From positions 1 through 50,490 of the forward strand of contig JASJDM010000043.1 of assembly GCA_030065125.1 (NCBI GenBank): 50,490 nt of DNA, written 5' to 3'. Shown here piece after piece: positions 6,919 to 15,995 of the stretch. The DNA is from Lysobacterales bacterium (lineage in GTDB: Bacteria > Pseudomonadota > Gammaproteobacteria > Xanthomonadales > SZUA-38). A program made the position numbers and the translations under genes. The first letter of the stretch is position 1, and every line of letters starts with the position of its first letter. Below the pieces are notes generated by a model. That model had not been told where the DNA came from and did no database searches. It saw nothing but the letters and a program-made list of their open reading frames with translations.

Positions 6919-6946
6919 TATTGACGAAACAGTACCAGTCTGTCAA
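6915..6946 (-). promoter_or_regulatory. Candidate sigma-70 promoter of the BMC operon
   Basis: A perfect TTGACA (6946-6941) and a TATACT box (6920-6915) on the minus strand. The spacing is 20 bases, longer than the usual 17; CAATAT at spacing 17 is the alternative -10 box. The predicted start of transcription is about 12 bases before the GTG of the regulator gene, giving a very short leader. Confidence 0.5.
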
Positions 6947-6969
6947 GAAAAGACAGCGGCTGCTTTGTA

Positions 6970-6992
6970 TTTACTTTATGGTATGAAGTAAA
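6970..6992. promoter_or_regulatory. Candidate operator O2 of the BMC regulator
   Basis: TTTACTTTAT, a three-base centre and ATGAAGTAAA form a palindrome with 9 of 10 arm positions paired. Its core matches O1. It lies upstream of the -35 box. The centres of the two palindromes are 72 bases apart, close to seven helical turns, so cooperative or looped binding is possible. Confidence 0.55.
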
Positions 6993-7013
6993 AAGCTGTC
7001 CAGGCTCAATGCC

Positions 7014-10000
7014 TTACCGTTGAATCGGCTCAAACCCGTCGGCGAACAGCACCCCACCATGACGTGACCGCCGAGGTTGGGGCGTCAGCTCCAGGATTGG
7101 TCCCGGTGGCGATTCGACACCCCCATGACTGAAGGCCGTGACCCGGTAGCGAAGCGAGCGGCTGGAATCCACGCTGAAATCGTAGTAGCCCGAGGTAAAG
7201 CTGCTGCCCACCGGCACCAGGTCGGCGCCATCCTCTCCGCGATAGATGCGATAGCCCACTACCCTCGGATCATCCGCGTCATCCCAGTCCAGCAGCACAC
7301 CGTCAGCGGTGGGGCTGGTCATGGCGCTGGTGATGACGGACACGGGCAGCGCGCCGACCACGGCGGATGCCACGTTATTGGCGCCGTTGGCGTCGTTGAG
7401 CTCGGCACGGTTGTCCAGCTGTACAAACAGCCGCCGGGTGTCGTCAACGCTGGCGCCCTCGGGGAAGCCGGCGTATGCGGTAATGGTGGTGCCGCCCGGT
7501 CCGGGGTCAGAGAAATCTCCGTACCAGACCGGCAGACCGGCGTCGCCGGGGCCGTCCCAGGCAAACACCAGGCCCACGGTCCCTTCAAATGGGGCGCCAC
7601 GGTTGGCCACAGTCAGCACCATTTCCACGTTGTTGAGCAATGATTCGGGGGCTGCCGTGACGGTGAGTTCCCGTACCGCCAGATCGGGCAGCGCCGCAAT
7701 CCGCACCAGGCTGGGCCCGGTGCCGTTGCCCAGCCGTTGGGCAATTCCCCGGGTGGGCACCGGCTGGCGCTTCAGACTCCTGGTTTGGGCCAGCACCTTG
7801 GCCTGGATATCCGCCACCGGAGTACTGCTGGCAATGAACTCGCCCAGGAAGGGATCGAAGGCCAGGTCCGGCATGCCGTGCACGCCGGAGTCGTCGGTCA
7901 GCGGGTCCAGCAGGGCGGCGCCGGTTTCCAGGTCCACGCTCACCATGGCCATGTCGCCGGTGCCGAGGGTGGCGCCAAGGCTGTCCTCTGCCCGTACCAG
8001 CGGTTCGTTGGTCAGGCTGCCGTAACCCAGATGACGAAACCCGACCACCGCCAGGTCCGCAGGCGTGATCTCCAGCTGGGGCCGCTCCGCCCAGATTCTT
8101 CGGTCAAAGGCATCCAGTAGCTCAGTCTCCGCCCAGACACAGGGGAAACTTGAGCAGTCGCCCACGGCCAGGTGCAGGCTGCGGCGATTACCCAGAAAAG
8201 CGCCCGGATCCTGAGCCACGCTGTAGGCCACCACCAGGCGGCCCAGGGAGTCGCCTCGCAGCGATGGCGAGGCCAGGCCATTGGATATCCCGGTCGGTAC
8301 CGTGCCCTGGCTTTCGGAGTTGATGAACCGGTAGGCCAACTCCCGCTGGTTCAGGTCTGCCAGGGAACGGGTGGGATTGCGTACCCAGACCGCCACCGGC
8401 TGGCCCTGGACGTAGGTCACCGCCGGCTGCACTTCCTTGGCCAGGCTGGTGGGGTCGAGGCGGGCCGGCGGCGTCCAGGCTGCGCCGTCGAAACGGGTAT
8501 AGAACACCCGTTGATCACCGCTCAGCTTGGCGTCTGACGCAATATCGCGGGTAAACACGGCCATCACCTCCCCGGCGGCGGGACAGGCGCTGCTCCGGGT
8601 CTCTTCCCCGGGACAGCTGGCAAGCTGAACCCCGCCCTCGCCAAAGCCCGGTGGGGTCAGCGTCATGGGTTCGGTCCAGGTGCCGTTTTCATACACGGCG
8701 TAGCGCAGGTGCTGCTGGGACACCACCGGTTCCCAATCGTCCGGCATGGCGCCATTGTTGGTGCGGTTTGCGGCCTCCAACTCCACCCGCAGCGTGTCGA
8801 AGCTCTGGCTGTCCAGGGCGCTCTGAGCCCAGACCATCACCGCCCGGCTCCGGGAAATCCACTCCACGGTCAGGTCCGTGACCCCCCGGGCCAGTTGTGC
8901 GTTAATCTCGGCCGCGGTCTCCAACAGCCCGGCATTGGCCACCTCCATCTGAATGGCGCCGCTGGCGTCTGTCCAGACCCGGGCCGAGCGGCCGCGCCCG
9001 TTGGTGGCCAGGGCGCTGCGGCCCTGGGGTGTGGTACGTGTAGTCTCACCTTTGGCGGCATCCGGGATGTTGGGTTCCGGCTCAATCCGGCATTGCGAGT
9101 TGCCGGAGGTGGTGGACTCGTTGATCAGGTTGCGCACGCCGGAACTGCTCAGGCACAGCGGGCAGATGCCCACGGAAATCTCGTAGCGGGCTTTCAGGAT
9201 GAAATTGAACAGCTCACTGCTGGTGGCGGTGCCGCCGTTCTGACAGGCCACCAGGGCCACGGTGATTTGTGGAATCGCGTCCACGTCGATGTCTACGATG
9301 TCAAACAGAATCGAGGCATCGATAAAGATATCCAGAGCCGCGGTGACACTTGGGCTGGCCACCATGCGGGTGATGAGGCGGTCGGCCTGTTTCACTATCT
9401 CGCCGAAAGACTCAAAAAACACCTTGAACCAGAAATCGGCCCCCACGGTCGCTTCCGCGATGGGCCACAGGTCCCAGCCGTAGCGAAACAGCGGGATTTT
9501 GCCGCTGTCCAGGATTTCTTGCTTTTTGACCTCGAAATCATTGAGCACATTCCCGTCTTTGGCGGTGTCTCCGTTGATGTTCAGAGGGCTTTGGGGCACC
9601 TCTTCAGTCTCAGCACTCAGCGCCAGGTTGGCACTCTGCGGAATTCGGACGATTTCGGAGAAATTGCCAGGGGTCAGCGTCTCGTAACGCCAGGCGTCGT
9701 TCTGGGTGTCGTTGTCCAGGGTTCCCACGTCGTAGTTGGGGTCCGGGGTTTCCGAGATGCTGGTCATGGCCGGCGGCTCCATGGCGCTGAGGGTCACTTC
9801 CTCGGGGGACCATTCAATGCGGCGGCTTCCCAGGGTCTCGTCATTCAGCCACTTCGGCCCCTCCACTACCTCGAACTGAAAGATCTTGGCAAAAGTCGGG
9901 CCACCATTGCCGACCTGGCCCGTGAGCTTGCCCTCGTAGGTGCCCGCCGCCAGCATGTGGCCATCCGGGAGGTCCAGTCCATAGCTGATGCCGTCCGGGC

Positions 10001-11921
10001 TGCAGCCCGGATCGGGTGAGGTCAGCTGCAACTGGCGGTCTACCCGGTATCCCGGACCTGTCAGAGCAAGGTTCAGGGACTCAAGCTGGCCAAACAGAAA
10101 AGCGTCGTAGTACTGCTCAATGCGGGCCGGCCGAATGATGTCCAGGTCCACGCCCACCGGTTCTCCAACCCGGGTCAGCGTCTTAAAAATCGGCGTCTTT
10201 CGTTCATCCGGCAGCGTGTACTTGATCAGCCCGGGCATCTGCGGATCTTCCGGAAACTGGATCTCATCGTCGGTGATGCTCACCGGTGCCAGTGCGAACT
10301 TGAGCTCCCCTGGGAGCACTTCGGGATAGCCGAAGGCAGGGGGATTCGCGTTATTCCCTGACGCCTCCAGCAGTTCGAGGCTGGGCGCACCTTCATAGAA
10401 TCGGCCCCATGCGGCGTCGTAAAACAGGTCGTAAAAAAGGCCGGTGGGTGAGCCGTCTACAACCACGCCGTAGCTCTGGGGCGGATCCGTGCCTTCCAGG
10501 AACAGGGCATTCATCTTGATCCGCATGGGATAGTACCGGGGGAAACGGGGGACATTGGTGTTGATGTCAAGCCCGGCCAGGAGACCACTGGTTTTCAGCG
10601 CCAGCGTCAGCGCCGCACGGTTGATGGTGATGGTGAACACGCCGTTTTCGTCGGTGAATCCGCGATTCAGACCGGTGGGGCAGGTATTGAGTGGTCCCAG
10701 CTCAATCTCGAAATCCAGGTCCTGGATCCAGGAAAACTGGTTGTCCGTGGAAAACACCGCGCCACCCGCGCTGTCCGGTTGGTCCTCGCATACTGGGAGC
10801 CCGCACTCCGGGTCCACCAGGGGCGCCTCCTCCAGGCCCACCAATGCACCCTCCAGGGGGATGTCGAAAAGGTCGGTCAGCTTGATATCAAAGCTGACGA
10901 TCTCGGGCAGGTCCGACGCCGGCGCCACGTAGCTGCCGTCGGCGGTTCCCAACAGAAACACCCCGCGACGCTCAGGCGTGGCGTAGGCCAGTCCCAGGTC
11001 AGTAACCCCGGGATCCGCCGACGGCGGCACGGTGCCGCCGTACAGCAGGCTGGCGGTGGAGATTTCTGCGCTGAAGTCGCCGTTGGGGTCCACCACCACG
11101 GATCCCGAATCCACCGGCACCATGACGCAATCGTCCGCCTGTTGCCCCGGCCGTAATCCCACTGGCGCCGGAAACACCGATCCGTCGCCGCAGTACTTCA
11201 TCACCAGCGAGTATTTGGCCTCGGGATCGTTCAGCACCTGGCTCGGGAGGATCAGGCGGCCGGTGACCGTGCTGGTCTGATCCGGACGCACGGTTTCCGA
11301 GGGCAGGTTCACCGACTCCGCCCTGGGCTCGTAGCGGGCATTATTGTCTTCCTCGATCTGGAACGGCGTGCTGGCGCTGCCCACCAGCAGCCGGCCCACC
11401 CGGTTCAGCAGGACGATGGGCGGATCCCGGTCTCGCGGTGCAGGCACCAGGAAATCACCACTCACGGTTTCTCCTGCCGGTACCGGGCCGAACAACCGGT
11501 GGGTGCCCAATCTCAACTCCAGGGTCCCTGGCAACAGGCCGGTGGCGGTGAACTGTACCCGGTCGCCGGGGCTGCCGGAGGCCTGGTTCAGCGAAATTGC
11601 CGGCTGTGACCGAACGGCGATCGGTTGGGAGACCACCAGGTTGCGGGCCGCCAGGATGTCCAGCATATAGCTGCCTGGGGCCACATCCGGAACCGTGGCC
11701 TCGAGCAGAAAACTACCCGTGCGGTCGGCTGTGGCATCCCCCAGCACCATGGCACCCCCGCCCGTGTTCAGCTCCACTGAATAAACCTGGCCCGGCGAAA
11801 GTCCACCAGCGTCCACCAGAAAAAAGGACTCAGCCGCCGGCGACGGCGGGGTTAACAGGACCTGCTGGGCGAACGGCGCACCGGCGCACAGCAACAAAAA
11901 GAACGTCAGGACAGATCGCAT
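7014..11921 (-). CDS. Giant secreted protein with CARDB-like and fibronectin type III domains and a DGFE tail
   Basis: 1635 residues with a Sec signal peptide (MRSVLTFFLLLCAGAPFAQQ). Most of the length is beta-rich and not assignable. Near the C-terminus are a CARDB-like adhesion domain (LPDLAVRELTVTAAPESLLN through ANNVASAVV) and a fibronectin type III-like domain (VLLDWDDADDPRVVGYRIYRG through RYRVTAFSHGGVESPP). The protein ends GGVLFADGFEPIQR, the short tail shared by six other proteins in this window. A region around 1060-1400 contains repeated beta-propeller-like segments (AVYENGTWTEPM, FDGAAWTPP). Several Cys pairs suggest disulfides in an extracellular location. Probably a cell-surface or released structural or adhesion protein; no catalytic motif was recognised. 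It stands alone, divergent from the next gene. Confidence 0.85.
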   Translation of the reverse strand: MRSVLTFFLLLCAGAPFAQQVLLTPPSPAAESFFLVDAGGLSPGQVYSVELNTGGGAMVLGDATADRTGSFLLEATVPDVAPGSYMLDILAARNLVVSQPIAVRSQPAISLNQASGSPGDRVQFTATGLLPGTLELRLGTHRLFGPVPAGETVSGDFLVPAPRDRDPPIVLLNRVGRLLVGSASTPFQIEEDNNARYEPRAESVNLPSETVRPDQTSTVTGRLILPSQVLNDPEAKYSLVMKYCGDGSVFPAPVGLRPGQQADDCVMVPVDSGSVVVDPNGDFSAEISTASLLYGGTVPPSADPGVTDLGLAYATPERRGVFLLGTADGSYVAPASDLPEIVSFDIKLTDLFDIPLEGALVGLEEAPLVDPECGLPVCEDQPDSAGGAVFSTDNQFSWIQDLDFEIELGPLNTCPTGLNRGFTDENGVFTITINRAALTLALKTSGLLAGLDINTNVPRFPRYYPMRIKMNALFLEGTDPPQSYGVVVDGSPTGLFYDLFYDAAWGRFYEGAPSLELLEASGNNANPPAFGYPEVLPGELKFALAPVSITDDEIQFPEDPQMPGLIKYTLPDERKTPIFKTLTRVGEPVGVDLDIIRPARIEQYYDAFLFGQLESLNLALTGPGYRVDRQLQLTSPDPGCSPDGISYGLDLPDGHMLAAGTYEGKLTGQVGNGGPTFAKIFQFEVVEGPKWLNDETLGSRRIEWSPEEVTLSAMEPPAMTSISETPDPNYDVGTLDNDTQNDAWRYETLTPGNFSEIVRIPQSANLALSAETEEVPQSPLNINGDTAKDGNVLNDFEVKKQEILDSGKIPLFRYGWDLWPIAEATVGADFWFKVFFESFGEIVKQADRLITRMVASPSVTAALDIFIDASILFDIVDIDVDAIPQITVALVACQNGGTATSSELFNFILKARYEISVGICPLCLSSSGVRNLINESTTSGNSQCRIEPEPNIPDAAKGETTRTTPQGRSALATNGRGRSARVWTDASGAIQMEVANAGLLETAAEINAQLARGVTDLTVEWISRSRAVMVWAQSALDSQSFDTLRVELEAANRTNNGAMPDDWEPVVSQQHLRYAVYENGTWTEPMTLTPPGFGEGGVQLASCPGEETRSSACPAAGEVMAVFTRDIASDAKLSGDQRVFYTRFDGAAWTPPARLDPTSLAKEVQPAVTYVQGQPVAVWVRNPTRSLADLNQRELAYRFINSESQGTVPTGISNGLASPSLRGDSLGRLVVAYSVAQDPGAFLGNRRSLHLAVGDCSSFPCVWAETELLDAFDRRIWAERPQLEITPADLAVVGFRHLGYGSLTNEPLVRAEDSLGATLGTGDMAMVSVDLETGAALLDPLTDDSGVHGMPDLAFDPFLGEFIASSTPVADIQAKVLAQTRSLKRQPVPTRGIAQRLGNGTGPSLVRIAALPDLAVRELTVTAAPESLLNNVEMVLTVANRGAPFEGTVGLVFAWDGPGDAGLPVWYGDFSDPGPGGTTITAYAGFPEGASVDDTRRLFVQLDNRAELNDANGANNVASAVVGALPVSVITSAMTSPTADGVLLDWDDADDPRVVGYRIYRGEDGADLVPVGSSFTSGYYDFSVDSSRSLRYRVTAFSHGGVESPPGPILELTPQPRRSRHGGVLFADGFEPIQR

Positions 11922-12077
11922 GAGGCAGAGATCTCCGGCTGATGGAAGTTATCTCTGGTAAAGGCCGGAATCTCGCTGGACCGCACACGCCTGTGCGATT
12001 TCTCCTTTTTCCGACATTTGCACCAATAGCGACGAGGAAACGGTTTCCTGAGAGGCGCCGACGGTGAGAAGTTGACC

Positions 12078-14789
12078 ATGGGAGACAACGACACGAGGAC
12101 GGGAGCGGCAATCACAGCCGCTGGTCTTTTTGTTCTGGCGGGTGCTGGTGACCTTCACTCCCAGAACCTGGTGGATGCCCGGCTCCTGGACGGCAGCAAC
12201 GGCTTCGCTATCCATGGGGCAGAGATCTTTGGCGGCGCCGGTTCAGCCGTTGATCGCCTGGGGGATGTCAATGGTGACCATATCGATGACCTGGTCATAG
12301 GGGCTCCACATGTTGACTCCCCGCTCAATTCGGAGGGTGAGACCTATGTGATTTTTGGTCGCGGACATCCTTTCGGGGCGAGCATCGACATCTCTGACCT
12401 CACCGGCAACAATGGGTTTGCCATCAGCGGAATCGACCCGGCTGATGATTCGGGTCGCTCCATTGGTGGGGCGGGCGATCTCAACGGTGACGGCATCAAC
12501 GACATACTGATCAGTGCGCCCGCTGCCAATCCCGGGGTCGGATTCGAAGGCGAGGTATATGTCGTGTTCGGCAGTGAGCAGTCCTTTCCTGCCAACTTCA
12601 ACCTGTTTTCCCTCGATGGAAGCAACGGATTTGTCATCAATGGAGTCGATGCAAATGATTTTACGAATCGAGTGAGCACCGCCGGGGACATCAATGGGGA
12701 CGGCTTAGACGATGTCATCATCGGTGCGCATAACGCTACAGTTCGCCGCCGCAAGGGTCTGACGGTAACCGAATTTCCGATTGCAGGAAAATCTTTCGTG
12801 GTGTTCGGCAGCGATCAGCCGTTCCCCGCCAGCATGGAGCTGGCCGACCTGGACGGCAGCAACGGGTTCCTTATCAAGGGCGCCGACGCGGGCGACTTTT
12901 CCGGATTTTCCGTTAGCGGCGCCGGAGACGTCAACGGCGATGGCATAGATGATGTTGTCATCGGGGCCATTTTGGCAGGGCCTGGGAACGATCCGGCTGG
13001 CGAATGTTATGTGGTGTTCGGCAGCGACCAGCCTTTCCCTGCCAGCCTGGATCTGCGTGAACTCGACGGCAGCAATGGGTTTGTCATGAGCGGCGTCGAA
13101 CCGGGGGGCTTCCTGGGTAACTCCGTGAGCAATGCGGGAGATGTAAACAGCGACGGCATTGACGACGTCATCGTGGGTGCCCCCCTTGTTGCCGCCCCGG
13201 GAAGCAGAGGTGAGAGTTACGTGCTCTTTGGCAGTGATAGCCCGTTCCCAGCCAGCCTCCCACTGGCAGACCTTGATGGCAGTAACGGATTTGTCATCCG
13301 AGGCCCGCGAGCATTCACCTATACGGGAACGTCGGTGAGCGCCGCCGGCGACGTGAACGGCGACGGAATTGACGACGCAATCGTGGGTTCAAGCATCACC
13401 GGGGGTCAAGTCGGAGAAAGTTATGTGGTGTTCGGCAGAAACCAGCCGTTTCCGGCGAGCCTGGAATTGTCGGGTCTTACCGGCAGGGATGGTTTTGTGG
13501 TTCGCGGCGTAGCCTCAAACGGCAGGTTCGGCGTATCTGTCAATGGCGCTGGCGACGTCAACAACGACGGTCTGGACGACGTCATCATTGGCGAACCCGA
13601 TGCTGACATCGGAGTAGCCGGCGAAGGTGCGAGCTACGTGCTTTTCGGGAATGCTGGACCACTAGCCCTGGGGAATGAATCAGCGCTGCCCTCAACCCTG
13701 GAAGACAGCGCAAATCCGACAGGAGGCCGGGTTGATCTCACTGTAGCCGCCCAGTACCTGGATACTGATTCCCTGGGTGGTCTTGCCGTCATTGACAACC
13801 GGGTTTCCGCTGACCATGGCACCTGGCAGTACAGAAACAGCGGCTCGGACTGGCAGTCCGTACCCGTAGCCCTGAGCGACAGCAATGCCCTGGTGCTCGA
13901 CGCCCTCAGCCTGATCCGCTTTGTTCCTGCCCCGGACTTTGTCGGGCGCCCGGGGGAGCTGGTGGTCCGCCTGTGGGACGGTCGATGGCGCACTCCCGGA
14001 GTCAGTGTCGACATTGTCGATGCCGTGGGCGCTCTGGGGGGGTTCGCCAATGATGAGAACCTGTTGGACATTGTGGTCGATGTCACTGCGGTGAACGATC
14101 CGCCAGCTCTGACCGCATCATCTCCGCCTGCGGTCAGCGAGGACTCCGGTGCAGCTACCTTCACCAACTGGTCTGAATTCAGCCCGGGGCCGACAGACGA
14201 GTCGGCACAGTTCGCGCTGGGCTACACCGTGGATGCCGTATCCAGACCCGAGCTGTTTTTGCAGTTCCCTGCGGTAGATATCTCCGGAAATCTCACTTTC
14301 ACCGTCGCCCCCGATGCTAATGGCAGCAGCACTTTCGACGTTCGGGTGGCCGACTCCGGCGGAACGGCCAATGGTGGCGATAACCTTTCGACCGCTGAGA
14401 CGTTTACCGTCACCGTGTTGCCGGTCAACGACCCTCCGGTCTTTCAGGCAGACGATCCACCGGCGGTCGCCATGGACAGCGGGCCGCAATCGGTTGCCAG
14501 CTGGGCCAGTTTCGGCGCGGGGGCATCCAATGAATCAGGTCAGTCTGTTTCCTTCGCCGTACTGGATGTGTCCGAACCCGAGCTTTTCTCCGTGATTCCC
14601 GAGGTAGACGATCAGGGCAATCTCCACTACACGCCGGCACCAGGGGTTTCCGGGCTCAGCACGTTCAGCGTGCAGATTTCTGACGACGGAGGCACAGCCA
14701 ACGGCGGACAGGACACCTCCGCTCCCCAGCAGTTCGCGATCACGGTAAGCGGTGACGCCGTTTTCGGGGACGGTTTTGAAGACCGGTGA
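12078..14789 (+). CDS. FG-GAP (integrin-alpha-like) beta-propeller surface protein A, DGFE tail
   Basis: 903 residues from the ATG at 12078; a TTG two codons upstream is possible. A signal-like hydrophobic stretch (AAITAAGLFVLAGAG) follows the N-terminus. Seven FG-GAP repeats each contain a calcium loop of the form GDVNGDGIDDVIIGAP, the number expected for one seven-bladed propeller; the linking strands repeat FGSDQPFPAS and LDGSNGFVI. From about residue 530 come a cadherin-like segment (DNRVSADHGTWQYRN, VVRLWDG) and two short sandwich domains separated by VNDPP. The end is AVFGDGFEDR. It is a close structural paralogue of the protein at 36757-39027. Likely role: calcium-dependent surface protein or adhesin. 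Confidence 0.88.
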   Translation: MGDNDTRTGAAITAAGLFVLAGAGDLHSQNLVDARLLDGSNGFAIHGAEIFGGAGSAVDRLGDVNGDHIDDLVIGAPHVDSPLNSEGETYVIFGRGHPFGASIDISDLTGNNGFAISGIDPADDSGRSIGGAGDLNGDGINDILISAPAANPGVGFEGEVYVVFGSEQSFPANFNLFSLDGSNGFVINGVDANDFTNRVSTAGDINGDGLDDVIIGAHNATVRRRKGLTVTEFPIAGKSFVVFGSDQPFPASMELADLDGSNGFLIKGADAGDFSGFSVSGAGDVNGDGIDDVVIGAILAGPGNDPAGECYVVFGSDQPFPASLDLRELDGSNGFVMSGVEPGGFLGNSVSNAGDVNSDGIDDVIVGAPLVAAPGSRGESYVLFGSDSPFPASLPLADLDGSNGFVIRGPRAFTYTGTSVSAAGDVNGDGIDDAIVGSSITGGQVGESYVVFGRNQPFPASLELSGLTGRDGFVVRGVASNGRFGVSVNGAGDVNNDGLDDVIIGEPDADIGVAGEGASYVLFGNAGPLALGNESALPSTLEDSANPTGGRVDLTVAAQYLDTDSLGGLAVIDNRVSADHGTWQYRNSGSDWQSVPVALSDSNALVLDALSLIRFVPAPDFVGRPGELVVRLWDGRWRTPGVSVDIVDAVGALGGFANDENLLDIVVDVTAVNDPPALTASSPPAVSEDSGAATFTNWSEFSPGPTDESAQFALGYTVDAVSRPELFLQFPAVDISGNLTFTVAPDANGSSTFDVRVADSGGTANGGDNLSTAETFTVTVLPVNDPPVFQADDPPAVAMDSGPQSVASWASFGAGASNESGQSVSFAVLDVSEPELFSVIPEVDDQGNLHYTPAPGVSGLSTFSVQISDDGGTANGGQDTSAPQQFAITVSGDAVFGDGFEDR

Positions 14790-14988
14790 ACCGTCAGCAC
14801 CGAGCCTGCATCAATATTGCAACCGGCGGCACCCGACGCCCGTGACGCCGACAGGTTTTTTTGAGCTTTTCGTTCCCGGATTTGATACCGGCGGTAGCGG
14901 CTGGCGATACGCGTAGCGCCGTGCTTGGACAAGCGCGCATTCGATGCCTTAATAACATCTGGCTCGACGGCTTTCACAGGTTGTTAAG

Positions 14989-15546
14989 ATGGGATTTCCG
15001 AAAACGCTATGGACACTCTGGCTTGCCGCCTTGTGCGTGGCCTGCATCCCCTCACTCCATCCCCTATACACGACGGAGGACCTGATAGACGAACCGCTGC
15101 TGATTGGAACCTGGACAGACGGCTCGGACGCCTTCGTGTTTTCCCCTCAAGGAGCGTCTGCCTACCTGCTGACCTATGAAGACAGTTCCGGCCCGGGCAG
15201 CTTCACCGTTCATCTTCTGCAGCTCGGCGACTACCGTTTGCTCGACCTGTTGCCGGACGACGCCCTGCTCTCAGGCCGGGATGACTGGTACCTCAGTCAT
15301 TACAGACCGACCCACTCATTCATGGCCGTCGAGGTCAGCGAAGAAAGCCTGGCGCTCGCCCACATGGATGGACAGTGGTTGGAAAAACACCTCCAGAGCG
15401 CACCGGACGACCTGGCCCATGAGGTGATTGATGGGGACATCATCCTGACGGCCGGAACTGAAGCGCTCCAGCACTTTGTGGTGGAACACTACGACACGCT
15501 TTTTCACAGCTTCGACCGGTACGCCCGACACGACGATTCTCAATAG
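14989..15546 (+). CDS. Putative lipoprotein of unknown function
   Basis: 185 residues. The N-terminus MGFPKTLWTLWLAALCVAC looks like a lipoprotein signal ending at Cys19, although Cys at the -3 position of the lipobox (CVAC) is unusual. The mature part has alternating hydrophobic strands (LLIGTWTDGSDAFVFS, AYLLTYED, YRLLDLLP) reminiscent of small lipocalin-like or META-like barrels, but no family could be named. It follows FG-GAP protein A by about 200 bases on the same strand and may be a separate transcript. It converges with a small membrane-protein gene. Confidence 0.75.
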   Translation: MGFPKTLWTLWLAALCVACIPSLHPLYTTEDLIDEPLLIGTWTDGSDAFVFSPQGASAYLLTYEDSSGPGSFTVHLLQLGDYRLLDLLPDDALLSGRDDWYLSHYRPTHSFMAVEVSEESLALAHMDGQWLEKHLQSAPDDLAHEVIDGDIILTAGTEALQHFVVEHYDTLFHSFDRYARHDDSQ

Positions 15547-15568
15547 GCCTGGTCGGGTCCATGGCAAG

Positions 15569-15850
15569 CTAACTTCCACGCTCATGCCAACCCGCAATCA
15601 AACGAATAGCGGTACAAACCGTAAAGGCGAAGGCATAGCCCCCAACAAACGCGACGATGGGAAGCATCAGCACACGAACATATCGACTCTCGATGCCTAA
15701 GCCATACTCCACGACCTCGAATGAGGTGTTTCCGGAAAGCATGATGCCGAGCGCAATCACCCCAAAAACCACCGCAGCGCCCCCGAGAAAGTATCCTGCA
15801 AACAGCCCGGTTTTGTGGGGCTGAATTCGAGATAAATCAGTCTCGTTCAT
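15569..15850 (-). CDS. Small two-helix membrane protein
   Basis: 93 residues from the ATG at 15850. The longer frame to 16066 would overlap the neighbouring lipoprotein gene by 71 bases and lacks hydrophobic character in its extra part. Two transmembrane segments are visible (about 16-38 and 60-86), joined by a loop, GNTSFEVVEYGLGIESRYVRV. No family recognised; it resembles the many short inner-membrane proteins of unknown function. Confidence 0.6.
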   Translation of the reverse strand: MNETDLSRIQPHKTGLFAGYFLGGAAVVFGVIALGIMLSGNTSFEVVEYGLGIESRYVRVLMLPIVAFVGGYAFAFTVCTAIRLIAGWHERGS

Positions 15851-15995
15851 GTGTACATCAATCTTTCCCAGGGTTGGACAAGGGATAGCGCACGGCGAGT
15901 AAAGCTTCGTTTCGTGCTGCTGGTCGGCGCCCACAGTTTCGACTGCCACGACAGCACGCCAAGGCGCACCTTGCGCCGACCTGGACTTGCGGGCA

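Noticed and set aside
6915..6946. MerR-type promoter because of the 20-base spacing
   Set aside because: The regulator is a MarR/ArsR-like winged helix, not MerR, and an alternative -10 box at normal spacing exists.
8709..10019. 436-residue frame opposite the giant secreted protein
   Set aside because: Low-complexity Gly/His/Gln-rich translation with no family; the opposite strand has a continuous secreted protein with a signal peptide and C-terminal domains.
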